This document shows, in pieces, positions 1 to 8,550 of a stretch of DNA of 64,000 nt. The DNA is taken from the NCBI GenBank assembly GCA_016218915.1, contig JACRCQ010000042.1, positions 62,001 through 126,000 on the forward strand, in the 5' to 3' direction. The position numbers were made by a program, and so were the translations under genes. Positions within the stretch are counted from its first letter, which is position 1; every line of letters begins with the position of its first letter. The notes under the pieces are model-generated. The model saw nothing but the letters and a program-made list of their open reading frames with translations. It ran no database searches and had not been told where the DNA came from. Origin of the DNA: Deltaproteobacteria bacterium. GTDB taxonomy: Bacteria; Myxococcota_A; Polyangia; Polyangiales; Polyangiaceae.

Positions 1-50
1 CGCCCGACATCGACGCGGTCATCCACAACACACGAACGCGCACACAATGA
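1..50 (+). CDS. C-terminal tail of a gene upstream of hipA, probably the HipB antitoxin (partial)
   Basis: An open frame enters from the left edge and ends at a TGA (48-50) that overlaps the hipA start codon as ATGA. The visible tail is about 15 residues and ends in a Thr/Arg-rich stretch. HipB, an XRE-type antitoxin and autorepressor, usually lies directly upstream of hipA with such an overlap, so the identity is inferred from position only. The visible tail is too short to show a DNA-binding domain. Confidence 0.45.
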   Translation, partial: PDIDAVIHNTRTRTQ

Positions 51-1354
51 AGAAGGAGCTGATCACTCTCCTGGGCAACAACGAGGTCGGCGTGGTTCGA
101 CGAGACTCGCGCGGACGCCTGGCGTTCGAGTATGCGGACAACTGGCAACGTTCTGGCAATGCGTACCCGCTATCGATCTCCATGCCGCTGGCGGCCACGC
201 AACACCCGCACGCGAAGATCGAGCCGTTCCTTTGGAACCTGCTCCCCGACAACAAGGTCATCCTCGACCGTTGGGGAAGCCGGTTCCACGTTTCGCCCGG
301 CAACGCATTTGCGTTGATGGGCGCTGTCGGTGAGGACTGCGCTGGCGCCGTGCGGTTCGTGCACCCAGATCGACTTGGCGACGTGCCCCGCGAGGGCGAC
401 GGAAACGTGGAGTGGCTTGACGAAGCTGCAGTCGAAGCACGACTGCAAGCGCTGCGGGAGGACATATCCGCGTGGAGGCGCATGGGAGACTCCGGTCAAT
501 TCAGCTTGGCCGGTGCTCAACCCAAGACCGCCTTGCTGTTCGATGGACAGCGATGGGGACTCCCATCCGGCAGAATGCCCACGACGCACATCCTCAAGCC
601 AGCGATGGCCGGCTTGGATGGCCATGCCGAGAACGAGCATTTCTGCCTCAGCCTGGCGAGAAGCCTGCAACTGGTCGCTGCGATAACCAGCGTGGCCCGG
701 TTTGGATCCGAGGTTGCCCTGGTCGTCGAGCGCTACGACAGGCTCAAGATCCATACGGACATCCAACGTGTTCATCAGGAGGACTTCTGCCAGGCACTCG
801 CCGTCCCACCGACCACGAAGTACGAGAACGAGGGAGGGCCGGGCGCGGTGGCCATCGCGAACGTGCTGCGCGAAAACAGTGGTTCCGCAGACGCGGACAT
901 CCGCTCGCTCGTGGACGCGCTCGCCTACAATTGGCTCATCGCGGGGACGGACGCCCATGGCAAGAACTACTCGGTGCTGATCGGCGCCAGCGGCAGGGTG
1001 CGCCTCGCGCCGTTGTACGACGTGGCAAGCGCCCTGCCCTACGACGACATGTACTTCCCGAAGCTCAAGCTGGCCATGAAGATCGGTGGGGAGTACCGGC
1101 TGCGGAGCGTAGGTTTGCACCAGTGGAGAACGCTTGCCAGACAACTCAAGCTCGACCAGGACGAGATCGTAGGCCGCGTTGGTCGGCTTGCTGCAGCCAT
1201 GCCGGACTTGGCGCTGCAGTGCCTCGAACGCTGCACCCAGCAGAAGCTCAACCACCCCTTGCTTCCTCGACTGGCTGATCGCATCTGCCAGAGGGCTCGC
1301 GAGTGCGCCCGTATTCTGACGACGAGCAGTTCGGGAGGCGATAGCGGCGGGTAG
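47..1354 (+). CDS. hipA: HipA-family serine/threonine kinase toxin
   Basis: 435 residues, the normal length for HipA. HipA toxins phosphorylate translation factors such as aminoacyl-tRNA synthetases and are neutralised by HipB. The N-terminal HipA domain (about 1-110) is followed by the kinase-like HipA_C domain: the FSLAGAQPK loop near residue 150, the LVVERYDR strand near 227, the catalytic GTDAHGKN motif near 300 and the LYDVAS metal-binding motif near 325. The ATG overlaps the stop of the upstream gene, indicating translational coupling. The pair sits beside a truncated integrase and a tRNA gene, so it is probably cargo of an old integrated element. The start follows from the ATGA overlap. 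Confidence 0.9.
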   Translation: MKKELITLLGNNEVGVVRRDSRGRLAFEYADNWQRSGNAYPLSISMPLAATQHPHAKIEPFLWNLLPDNKVILDRWGSRFHVSPGNAFALMGAVGEDCAGAVRFVHPDRLGDVPREGDGNVEWLDEAAVEARLQALREDISAWRRMGDSGQFSLAGAQPKTALLFDGQRWGLPSGRMPTTHILKPAMAGLDGHAENEHFCLSLARSLQLVAAITSVARFGSEVALVVERYDRLKIHTDIQRVHQEDFCQALAVPPTTKYENEGGPGAVAIANVLRENSGSADADIRSLVDALAYNWLIAGTDAHGKNYSVLIGASGRVRLAPLYDVASALPYDDMYFPKLKLAMKIGGEYRLRSVGLHQWRTLARQLKLDQDEIVGRVGRLAAAMPDLALQCLERCTQQKLNHPLLPRLADRICQRARECARILTTSSSGGDSGG

Positions 1355-1690
1355 CCGCCCGCGAGGCGGCCCCGCTCGCGCACCTGCAACTGCAGGTGCC
1401 ATCGAACTTGCCGCAGGTGCAGGTTGACCTGTCGCACTTGCGCGAGCGGCTGCAGCAACCCTGCCCGGATTCGCGGATACTGTCGCTGTGCATGCCGGTG
1501 CCGCAGTCGCGGTGACCGCCGGTGCCGTGCGCGTGGAAGCCAACTCACCTGCCGCACTTGCGGGTGCGGCTGCAGGACCTCTTCCGGCCGTTGCAATTGC
1601 AGGCGCGGTGGATACCGGTGCGGCAGCCGCCGTGCAGTCCTTGCCGCAGTCCTTGCCGCAGTCCGTGTGGAAGTCCGTATCGAGTTCAAC
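1355..1690. repeat. Low-complexity stretch of TGC/GCA-rich cryptic repeats
   Basis: No convincing gene lies between hipA and the integrase remnant. The DNA is dense in CTGCA and TTGCCGCAG words. A near-perfect inverted repeat is at 1380-1399 (two 9-base arms, 2-base gap), and 12-bp units containing CAGTCCTTGCCG repeat in tandem around 1634-1666. Several overlapping reading frames exist, one of them cysteine-rich, but their composition simply mirrors the repeats. It may be decayed element DNA. Confidence 0.5.
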
Positions 1691-2000
1691 TCAATAACAA
1701 CAATGGATCCAGGATTGGTACAGGTCGCGGCTTGATGGACTCGTCGTCCTTGCAGCTTCGCTTGCGCTTCGCCCTGTTGTCGATCGAGTAGTCGGCCAGC
1801 TCACCGAACGTCTTGTCGATCCGGGTTTCGGCACGCGGCCCGAGCCTCACCTCCTCTACGCGAGCATTGAACCGATGCTCTTCGCTCCTGGCGGTCTTGT
1901 AGCTGTCGAACACCATCGACTTGCGCTTGCCGTGCTCGTCGATGGGTTGGATGCGCCACTTGCTTCTGTCAGCACCCCTGCTTTTCAGAGCGGGTCGCAC
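1686..2000 (-). pseudogene. Truncated tyrosine integrase (N-terminal part only)
   Basis: A 104-residue frame starting at a GTG. Residues about 12-90 match the N-terminal arm and SAM-like core-binding region of phage/ICE tyrosine recombinases: a KWRIQPIDEHGKRKS arm strand, then the TFGELADYSIDNRAKRKRS helix region and KDDESI. Homology stops near base 1740 and the frame ends, so the catalytic domain (R-H-R-Y residues) is missing. It lies just downstream of the initiator tRNA gene and on the same strand, the usual place for the integrase of a tRNA-targeted element. It cannot be an active recombinase. Confidence 0.7.
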
Positions 2001-2090
2001 TCACGCGACACGCGCGGCAGCGGCGAGTGATCTCGCAGCGGCAGCAATCCTCATGCCGAAGGTGCGTGGCCCCACCGTGGCCCCAGAACG

Positions 2091-2127
2091 CAAAAAACGC
2101 GGGTCCCGTTTCATCGGAATCCCGCGT
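2091..2127 (-). terminator. Rho-independent terminator of the initiator tRNA gene
   Basis: Read on the minus strand, a 7-bp GC stem (arms 2121-2127 and 2097-2103) is followed by six T residues (complement of 2092-2097). It begins about 10 bases after the CCA end of the tRNA. Confidence 0.7.
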
Positions 2128-2136
2128 CATTCTGCT

Positions 2137-2213
<77 letters not shown>

Positions 2214-2338
2214 TCAACGAGGGCGCACTCTAGCCGACATCTTCCCCCTGTCAAGCGTTCCCACCAAAGATCGCTCACCTCCCCCTGCCCGCTCCACCAT
2301 CCGCTCCCACACCGCCCCGTCCACACTATGCTTGCCCC

Positions 2339-3976
2339 ATGCCCTCCGAGTGGCCCCCTCGCTCCAGCTTGCCCTCTGACCCAGGAGCTGACGCCGCCCT
2401 GCACCCAGACCCTGACTTCAATTCCCTCCCTGAGCTGCTTCGCGCCGTCTTCGATTGCGCTTCCTACGGCATCTACTACGCCACCCGCCAAGGCATCATC
2501 CAGCTCTGCAACGACGCCTTCGTGCGCCTCACCGGCCTGCGTCGCGAAGAGCTCGTCGGAAAACCCTACCACCGGCTCACCACCCCGGAGTTCGTCGACG
2601 AAGAGCAGCAAGCGGTCGCCCATGTCCTCTCCTCCGGCCTGCCATCCGAGTTCGACAAGGACCTCGCTCGCGAAGACGGCTTCCGCATCCCGGTGCGCGT
2701 CAGCGTCGCTCCCTTGCGCAACCGCTCCGGTACCATCGTCGGAACGATCTCCATCGTGCGCGATACCGTGGCCGAGCAGGAATCCGCTCGCGCCCTCAAG
2801 GAGAGCGAAGAGCGCTACCGCGCCGCGTTCCGCAACAACCCTGACGCCATCTTCGTGGTCGAGCGGGACGGCCTGATCGTCGACGCCAACCCTGCTGCCA
2901 CCACGCTCACCGGCTTGCCGCGCGAGCAGCTCCTCAAGCAGCCGCTCATTGATCTCGTCCCGGAAACCGAGGTCGCAAGCCAGCGCGATTCTGGAGTGGA
3001 TCTACAGCGAACCGGCGAGACGTACCGTCCGCAGGCGCGCTTCTCCAAGGTCGACGGCGGCGAGGTCACCACCGAGGTGCACGGCACAGCGCTCGGCCAG
3101 GACCTGTGGCAAGTGCTCGCGCGCGACATCACAGCCCGCGTCGAAGCTGAGAGCAAGCTTCTCGCGCTCAAGGAGCTGCTCGAGGAGCGCGTCGCCGCAC
3201 GCACGCGCGAGCTCGAGGAGGCCAACGCTGCCCTCGCCCATGCGAGCAAGATGAAGGACCAGTTCCTTGCGAACATGAGCCACGAGCTTCGCACGCCGCT
3301 CAACTCGATCCTCGGCCTGTCCGATGCGCTGCTCGAAGGGGTCTACGGCGCGCTCGACGAGTCGCAGCAGCCGATCGTCGCGACCATGCGGGACTCCGGC
3401 AAACACTTGCTCGAGCTGATCAACGACATCCTGGATCTGTCCAAGATCGACGCTGGACGTCTTGAGCTCGACTACCGCTCCATCTCCGTGTCCGAGGTGT
3501 GCCAGGCGAGCCTGCGCATGATCCGTCCCTTGGCCGTGGCGAAGCGCATCGGCACCTGGATGCGCACGGATCCGAAGTTCCAGGTGGTGGTCGCTGACGA
3601 GCGTCGCCTCAAGCAGATGCTGGTGAACCTGCTTTCGAACGCTGTGAAGTTCACGCCGAGCGGGGGCACGGCCGGAGTGGAAGCCTGGGCGCAGGGCGAT
3701 GAGGCGTACTTCTCGATCACGGACACGGGCATCGGCATTTCGGCCGTGGACGTCTGCCGAATCTTCGAGCCGTTCACGCAGATCGACAGCTCGCTCGCGC
3801 GTCAGCACGAGGGCACAGGCCTTGGACTTGCCCTGGTGCGAAGGCTCGCAGAGCTTCACAACGGGCGGGTGGATGTGGATTCCGAGCCCGGCCGAGGGAG
3901 TCGGTTCACGATCGTGCTACCGCGCTGCGCGCCGCCTGAACGCGATTCGATCCCAACGCCTGAGGGAGCACCCTGA
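2339..3976 (+). CDS. PAS-PAS sensor histidine kinase
   Basis: 545 residues, soluble, no membrane segment. Two PAS domains (about 30-145 and 150-275) precede a coiled coil (about 275-305). The HisKA domain has the phospho-acceptor His at about residue 315 in MSHELRTPLN. The HATPase domain carries the N box (LLSNAVKFTP), G1 (DTGIGIS), F box (FEPFTQID) and G2 (GTGLGLALV). All catalytic boxes look intact, so it should autophosphorylate. Its stop overlaps the next gene's start as TGATG; the partner is a receiver-kinase hybrid, so a phosphorelay between the two is likely. The PAS ligand cannot be read from sequence. Confidence 0.92.
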   Translation: MPSEWPPRSSLPSDPGADAALHPDPDFNSLPELLRAVFDCASYGIYYATRQGIIQLCNDAFVRLTGLRREELVGKPYHRLTTPEFVDEEQQAVAHVLSSGLPSEFDKDLAREDGFRIPVRVSVAPLRNRSGTIVGTISIVRDTVAEQESARALKESEERYRAAFRNNPDAIFVVERDGLIVDANPAATTLTGLPREQLLKQPLIDLVPETEVASQRDSGVDLQRTGETYRPQARFSKVDGGEVTTEVHGTALGQDLWQVLARDITARVEAESKLLALKELLEERVAARTRELEEANAALAHASKMKDQFLANMSHELRTPLNSILGLSDALLEGVYGALDESQQPIVATMRDSGKHLLELINDILDLSKIDAGRLELDYRSISVSEVCQASLRMIRPLAVAKRIGTWMRTDPKFQVVVADERRLKQMLVNLLSNAVKFTPSGGTAGVEAWAQGDEAYFSITDTGIGISAVDVCRIFEPFTQIDSSLARQHEGTGLGLALVRRLAELHNGRVDVDSEPGRGSRFTIVLPRCAPPERDSIPTPEGAP

Positions 3977-5094
3977 TGGCTGACCCGACCCCACGCCCCA
4001 ACCTGCTCATCGTGGACGATGACCCGACCGCGCGTCAGGTGGCCCAGGCGATCCTGTCGATCGACAACTACGACTTCCGTCAGGCAGTCGGGGGAGAAGC
4101 CGCGCTCGACGAGATCGCAAAGCAGGAGCCCGACCTGGTGCTGCTCGACGTGATGATGCCTGGGATCGACGGGTTCGAGGTGTGTCACAGGATCAGGAGC
4201 CGTCCCACGCGCGCCTATGTGCCGGTGATGCTCCTGACCGCGCTCGACAGCGCCACGGACCTTGCGCGCGGGCTGAACGCAGGGGCGGACGACTTCATTT
4301 CCAAGCCAGCGCCGCGGATCGAGCTGCGCGCGCGGGTGCGGTCGCTTTTACGGATCCGGCGCCAGCACCTGGAGCTGGTGGAGCAGGGGTCACGTCTGGA
4401 GCTGTGGGCCAAGCAGCGCGAGGATCTGGTGCGCATGGTGGTGCACGACCTGCGATCACCGGTGACCGCGATTCAGCTGGGGGCATCGACGCTGCTCGGG
4501 CCTGAGCACAAGATCGGGCCAGCGGTGCGTCGGGACCTGGAGATGATCCGCGAGGAGGCGCGTCGGGTGGGACGCTACCTCGAGGAGATGCTGCTGTTGG
4601 CGCGTCAGGAAGAGGGCAAGCTGAGCCTTTCGTTCGAGACCGTGGACCTGACCCCGATCACGCAGGAGACGCTGGCGTCGTTGCGTCACGTGGCAGGGGC
4701 GCGCGGGGTGCGGCTCAAGGAAGTACTTCCGCAAGCGCCTGCGGAAGTGCACGGAGACCCGGCGTTGCTCAGGCGGGTGGTGGACAACCTGGTGACCAAC
4801 GCGATCAAGTTCAGCCCAGCGAACGGGACGGTGGAGGTGCACATCGCTCGTCACAAGGATCATGCGGTGCTCGAGGTGCTGGACGAGGGGCCTGGAGTGC
4901 CGGAGCAGGCGCGGTCGCGGATCTTCGAGAAGTACGAGATCGTGAAGGTGCGCGAGGCAGGCGGGCCGCAGACCGGGCTGGGGCTGGCGTTCTGCCGCAT
5001 GGTGGTCGAAGCGCACGGCGGGACGGTGAGCTGTCACGGGCGCAAGGGGCCTGGGAGCAGGTTCATCGTCACCCTTCCCGCGGGCGCGCCCTAA
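3976..5094 (+). CDS. Receiver-histidine kinase hybrid
   Basis: 372 residues. The N-terminal receiver (about 5-125) has the acidic VDDD pocket, phospho-acceptor Asp58 in LLDVMMPGIDG, a Thr near 87 and a Lys in SKPAP. A short helix leads to HisKA with His157 in VHDLRSP and an HATPase domain with N box (NLVTNAIKFSP), DEGPGVP and GLGLAF. This is the reverse of the usual kinase-then-receiver order, which suggests that receiver phosphorylation controls the attached kinase. It is translationally coupled to the upstream PAS kinase. No DNA-binding output domain is present, so the final target lies elsewhere. Confidence 0.9.
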   Translation: MADPTPRPNLLIVDDDPTARQVAQAILSIDNYDFRQAVGGEAALDEIAKQEPDLVLLDVMMPGIDGFEVCHRIRSRPTRAYVPVMLLTALDSATDLARGLNAGADDFISKPAPRIELRARVRSLLRIRRQHLELVEQGSRLELWAKQREDLVRMVVHDLRSPVTAIQLGASTLLGPEHKIGPAVRRDLEMIREEARRVGRYLEEMLLLARQEEGKLSLSFETVDLTPITQETLASLRHVAGARGVRLKEVLPQAPAEVHGDPALLRRVVDNLVTNAIKFSPANGTVEVHIARHKDHAVLEVLDEGPGVPEQARSRIFEKYEIVKVREAGGPQTGLGLAFCRMVVEAHGGTVSCHGRKGPGSRFIVTLPAGAP

Positions 5095-5097
5095 TGC

Positions 5098-5628
5098 AGG
5101 AGCAGAGAGTTCACTGGGAGACGGGAGATCTGGAGGCCGGAGGGGATTGGGCTCTCACTTCGCTCCGTGAGCGTGCGGGAGACCCTGGGGGGCCAGCGTG
5201 CAGGGCACGGATACGATTGGGGAGCGGCGCATGTCGCGCGTTCGAAGCACGCCTTGGCGTGTCAGCGTAGACAATCATGTTCGAGCGCCCGCGTGGCGAC
5301 GATTCGGGATTGGGGAAGGCCGAGGGTCAAGGGCCAAGGGCTGAGGGCCAAGGGCCAAGGGCCAAGGGCCAAGGGTCAAGGGCCAAGGGCCGAGGGTTGA
5401 GGGCCGAGGGCCGAGGGTCAAGGGCCGAGGGTTGAGGGCCAAGGGTTGAGGGCCAAGGGCCAAGGCTGAGGGCCGAGGGCAGAGGGTTGAGGACCCGCGT
5501 GCGGGGAGCCCCAAAAGTCTCCCGCAAGGCCCGCGTCGCCACACGAGCTACAAAATTCACTCCGGCCTCCCGCTCTCCCATCTCCCAGTGAACTCTCTGC
5601 CCCTGCAAGGTAGCCCCCCAGGGTGCGG
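5098..5628. repeat. Intergenic element 1: inverted-repeat ends around a heptamer-like tandem repeat core
   Basis: The left end (about 5098-5170) and right end (about 5540-5628) are inverted copies of one another. They share a word like CAGAGAGTTCACTGGGAGA and the following GAGAGCGGGAGGCC block with few mismatches. The core (about 5325-5500) is many tandem copies of a roughly 7-base AGGGCCA/AGGGTTG/AGGGCCG unit. Two related copies lie at about 8470-8540 and 12478-13078. No gene is visible inside; open frames here are repeat translations. Confidence 0.75.
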
Positions 5629-5904
5629 GTGAGGACCCCCTTCTCTTGCCCGAAATGGCGTGCTAGAAGCTCACCCGCGGCGCGTTTGCTCGTGCCGCAA
5701 GGTGGAGCGCACCGCTCTACCGACCCGCCAGCGCTGCCAGCTCCGACCCCCGGAACCGTGCACGGCGAGTGCGAGTCGCAACACGGGTGCGAACTGTCGT
5801 CATGCAAGTTATCGGTCCATGTCCTGCGTACTGAGCAGCGTCTTGTAGCAGCTCAAGCTCCACCCGCAGTACCGACGTGGCAAAGCCTTCTGGAGGACCG
5901 AGTC
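5629..5904 (+). other. Leader region of the following GTPase gene
   Basis: About 275 bases between repeat element 1 and the start codon. The downstream frame stays open through it, but composition and the strong ribosome site at 5892-5897 place the real start at 5905. No promoter stands out clearly and no RNA gene was recognised. Confidence 0.35.
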
Positions 5905-7224
5905 ATGAGTGAGAAGCGAGTACTGATCCTGGGCGCCGCGGGGCGTGACTTCCACAACTTCCTGGTCGCGATGCGCGACAACCCGGCCTACCGGGTCGTT
6001 GCGTTCACCGCCACGCAGATCCCCGACATTGCCGGGCGCAAGATGCCTGCCGCAATGGCGGGCAGCCGCTACCCCGACGGGATCCCCATCGAGGTCGAAG
6101 ACAAGATGGAGGAGATCATCCGCGACCAGAAGGTCGACGAGGTGGTCTTTGCCTACTCTGACGTCCCCCACGAGTACGTCATGCACATCGCCAGCCGCGC
6201 GCTGGCTGCCGGCGCTTCGTTCCGTCTCATGGGCCCGGACGAGACCATGATCAAGGCCAAGGTGCCTGTGATCAGCGTGTGCGCCGTGCGCACCGGCTGC
6301 GGCAAGAGCCAGACCTCGCGTCGCGTGGTGCGCATCCTTCGCGCCAAGGGCAAGCGCGTGGTGGCGATCCGTCACCCGATGCCCTACGGCGACCTCGTCG
6401 CCCAGTCCGTGCAGCGCTTTGCGACCATGGCCGACATGGACACGCACAAGTGCACGATCGAGGAGCGCGAGGAGTACGAGCCGCACGTGGAAGCGGGCGC
6501 GGTGATCTACTCGGGCGTGGACTACGCCAAGATCCTCGAGGCTGCGCAGAAGGAAGCCGACGTGATCCTGTGGGACGGCGGCAACAACGACTTCACGTTC
6601 TACAAGTCGGACCTGGAGATCGCCGTGGTCGACCCGCTGCGTGCGGGCCACGAGCTGACCTATCACCCGGGCGAGACCGTGCTGCGTCGCGCCAACGTGG
6701 TCATCGTCAACAAGATCAAGCAGGCCACGCCGGCTGCGGTCGACCAGATCATGACCAACATCGCCAAGGCCAATCCCAAGGCGACGGTCATCAAGGCTGC
6801 GTCGCCGATCACGGTGGCGGATCCGGCTGCGGTCAAGGGCAAGCGCGTGATCGTGATCGAGGACGGCCCCACGCTCACGCACGGCGGCATGGCGATCGGC
6901 GCAGGCTGGGTCGTGGCGCAGGAGCTGGGCTGCACCGTGGTGTCGCCGCGCAAGTACGCTGTGGGCACGATCAAGTCGACGTACGAGAAGTACAGCCAGA
7001 CCGAGAACATCCTGCCTGCGATGGGCTACTCGGACGCGCAGATCGCGGACCTCAAGGCCACGATCGCGAAGGTGTGCGAGAGCGAGAAGGTCGACGCGGT
7101 GCTCTCTGCGACGCCGATCGATCTTGCGAAGCTGATCTCGGTGCCGGTGCCGATGATCCGTGCGACCTACGAGCTTGAGGAGATCGGCTCGCCGAACCTC
7201 GACGAGGTCCTGGCGAAATTCTAG
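5905..7224 (+). CDS. Cyclic 2,3-diphosphoglycerate synthase-like P-loop GTPase
   Basis: 439 residues. The start is the ATG at 5905 behind a strong GGAGGA site; the frame is open further upstream but does not look coding there. An N-terminal Rossmann-like part (VLILGAAGRDFHN, about 5-115) is followed by a P-loop NTPase domain with GCGKS at 131-135 and a WDGGNND motif near 213. This matches the family named after archaeal cyclic 2,3-diphosphoglycerate synthetase, which joins the phosphates of 2,3-DPG using ATP. Bacterial members are poorly characterised. Only 15 bases separate it from the ornithine aminotransferase gene, so the two are probably co-transcribed and may share a role in stress or amino-acid metabolism. 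Confidence 0.8.
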   Translation: MSEKRVLILGAAGRDFHNFLVAMRDNPAYRVVAFTATQIPDIAGRKMPAAMAGSRYPDGIPIEVEDKMEEIIRDQKVDEVVFAYSDVPHEYVMHIASRALAAGASFRLMGPDETMIKAKVPVISVCAVRTGCGKSQTSRRVVRILRAKGKRVVAIRHPMPYGDLVAQSVQRFATMADMDTHKCTIEEREEYEPHVEAGAVIYSGVDYAKILEAAQKEADVILWDGGNNDFTFYKSDLEIAVVDPLRAGHELTYHPGETVLRRANVVIVNKIKQATPAAVDQIMTNIAKANPKATVIKAASPITVADPAAVKGKRVIVIEDGPTLTHGGMAIGAGWVVAQELGCTVVSPRKYAVGTIKSTYEKYSQTENILPAMGYSDAQIADLKATIAKVCESEKVDAVLSATPIDLAKLISVPVPMIRATYELEEIGSPNLDEVLAKF

Positions 7225-7239
7225 GGGAGGAGTCGGACC

Positions 7240-8466
7240 ATGGCTTCAAAGACGCAGGAAGTGATCGATCGCGCCGAAAAGTGGGGCGCGCACAACTACC
7301 ATCCGCTTCCGGTCGTGCTCACCAAGGCCGAAGGGCCCTTCGTGTGGGACATCGAGGGCAAGCGCTACCTGGACATGCTGTCGTGCTACTCGGCGCTGAG
7401 CCACGGCCACCGCAATCCGCGGATCATCGCCGCGATGGAACGATCGCTCAAGACGATCACGCTCACGTCGCGCGCGTTCTACAACGAGCCCTACGCCGAG
7501 TTCTGCGAGAAGCTGGCGCGACTGGCCGGGCTCGACATGGTGCTCCCGATGAACTCGGGCGCCGAGGCGGTCGAGACCGCGATCAAGATCGCGCGCGCCT
7601 GGGGCTACCGGGTCAAGAAGGTCAGGAGCAACGCAGCGCACATCATCACGGCTGCGGGGAACTTCCATGGACGCACGATCTCGATCGTGACCTTCTCGAC
7701 CGAGGAAGGGTACAGGGCTCCGTTCGGGCCGTTCACGCCCGGGTTCAGCACGATCCCCTACGGCGATCTGGATGCGCTCGAAAAGGCGATCACGCCTGAC
7801 ACCGTCGCGTTCCTGGTCGAGCCGATCCAGGGCGAAGGCGGGATCATCGTGCCGCCGGCCGGGTACTTGAAGAAGGTGGTGGAGCTGTGCCGCAAGCACA
7901 ACGTGCTCGCCATCTTCGACGAGGTCCAGACCGGGCTGGCGCGCACAGGCAGGATGTTCGCGTTCGAGCATGAAGACGCCAAGCCGGATCTGCTGATCCT
8001 GGGCAAGGCGCTCGGAGGCGGGATCATGCCGGTCAGCGCAACGGTGGGCACCCGCGCGGTGATGGAAGTGCTGCAACCTGGAGAGCACGGCAGCACGTTC
8101 GGCGGAATGCCGCTGTCGATGGTGGTCGGGATCGAAGCACTCGACGTGCTGATCGACGAGAAGCTCAGCGAACGCGCTGCGCGACTCGGCGAGATGGCGA
8201 TGGGCAGGCTGCGCGACGCGAAGCTTCCGGGCGTGCGCGAAGTGCGCGGCAAGGGCCTGCTGATCGGCATCCAGTACGAAGAGTACATGGGCGGCGCCCA
8301 CACCGTGGGAGAGGCCCTGATCCGGCGCGGCGTGCTCGCCAAGGACACGCGCGTGGACACGCTTCGTCTGGCCCCGTCGCTCACGATCGAAGAGAAGGAC
8401 CTGCACGAGGGCCTCGCAGCGGTCGAGGAAGCCACGCGCGAGGTCTCAGCGGCGCGCAAGCACTGA
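7240..8466 (+). CDS. rocD: Ornithine aminotransferase (ornithine--oxo-acid transaminase)
   Basis: 408 residues, normal length. It transfers the delta-amino group of ornithine to 2-oxoglutarate, giving glutamate semialdehyde for proline and glutamate metabolism; PLP-dependent, fold type I. The N-terminal WGAHNYHPLPVV signature is typical of ornithine aminotransferases rather than acetylornithine enzymes. The cofactor Asp-Glu motif FDEVQTGLARTG and the Schiff-base Lys256 in LILGKALGGG are present. A GGGGAGGAG ribosome site precedes the ATG. It follows the GTPase gene closely and ends at repeat element 2, convergent with the HD-GYP gene. Confidence 0.92.
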   Translation: MASKTQEVIDRAEKWGAHNYHPLPVVLTKAEGPFVWDIEGKRYLDMLSCYSALSHGHRNPRIIAAMERSLKTITLTSRAFYNEPYAEFCEKLARLAGLDMVLPMNSGAEAVETAIKIARAWGYRVKKVRSNAAHIITAAGNFHGRTISIVTFSTEEGYRAPFGPFTPGFSTIPYGDLDALEKAITPDTVAFLVEPIQGEGGIIVPPAGYLKKVVELCRKHNVLAIFDEVQTGLARTGRMFAFEHEDAKPDLLILGKALGGGIMPVSATVGTRAVMEVLQPGEHGSTFGGMPLSMVVGIEALDVLIDEKLSERAARLGEMAMGRLRDAKLPGVREVRGKGLLIGIQYEEYMGGAHTVGEALIRRGVLAKDTRVDTLRLAPSLTIEEKDLHEGLAAVEEATREVSAARKH

Positions 8467-8469
8467 CGC

Positions 8470-8540
8470 CTCCCCTGCCCCCGATCTCCCCTTCTCCCTG
8501 TGAGCATCTCTGCCCTGAAAGGTAGCCCCCTAGGGTTTCC
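8470..8540. repeat. Intergenic element 2: solitary half copy of the inverted-repeat element
   Basis: Read on the minus strand it carries CCCTAGGGGGCTACCTTTC followed by a diverged GGGCAGAG...GGGAGA block, matching the outer end of elements 1 and 3. There is no second arm or tandem core. It fills the gap between the convergent rocD and HD-GYP genes. Confidence 0.65.
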
Positions 8541-8550
8541 CGGGAGAGGG

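Noticed and set aside
1424-1735. Cysteine-rich small ORF (103 residues)
   Set aside because: Its Cys/Arg pattern mirrors a TGC-rich repeat tract; no ribosome site, and other frames are equally open.
5167-5400. Ala/Gly/Lys-rich ORFs inside the 5.3 kb tandem repeat
   Set aside because: Direct translations of a heptamer-like repeat, open on both strands.
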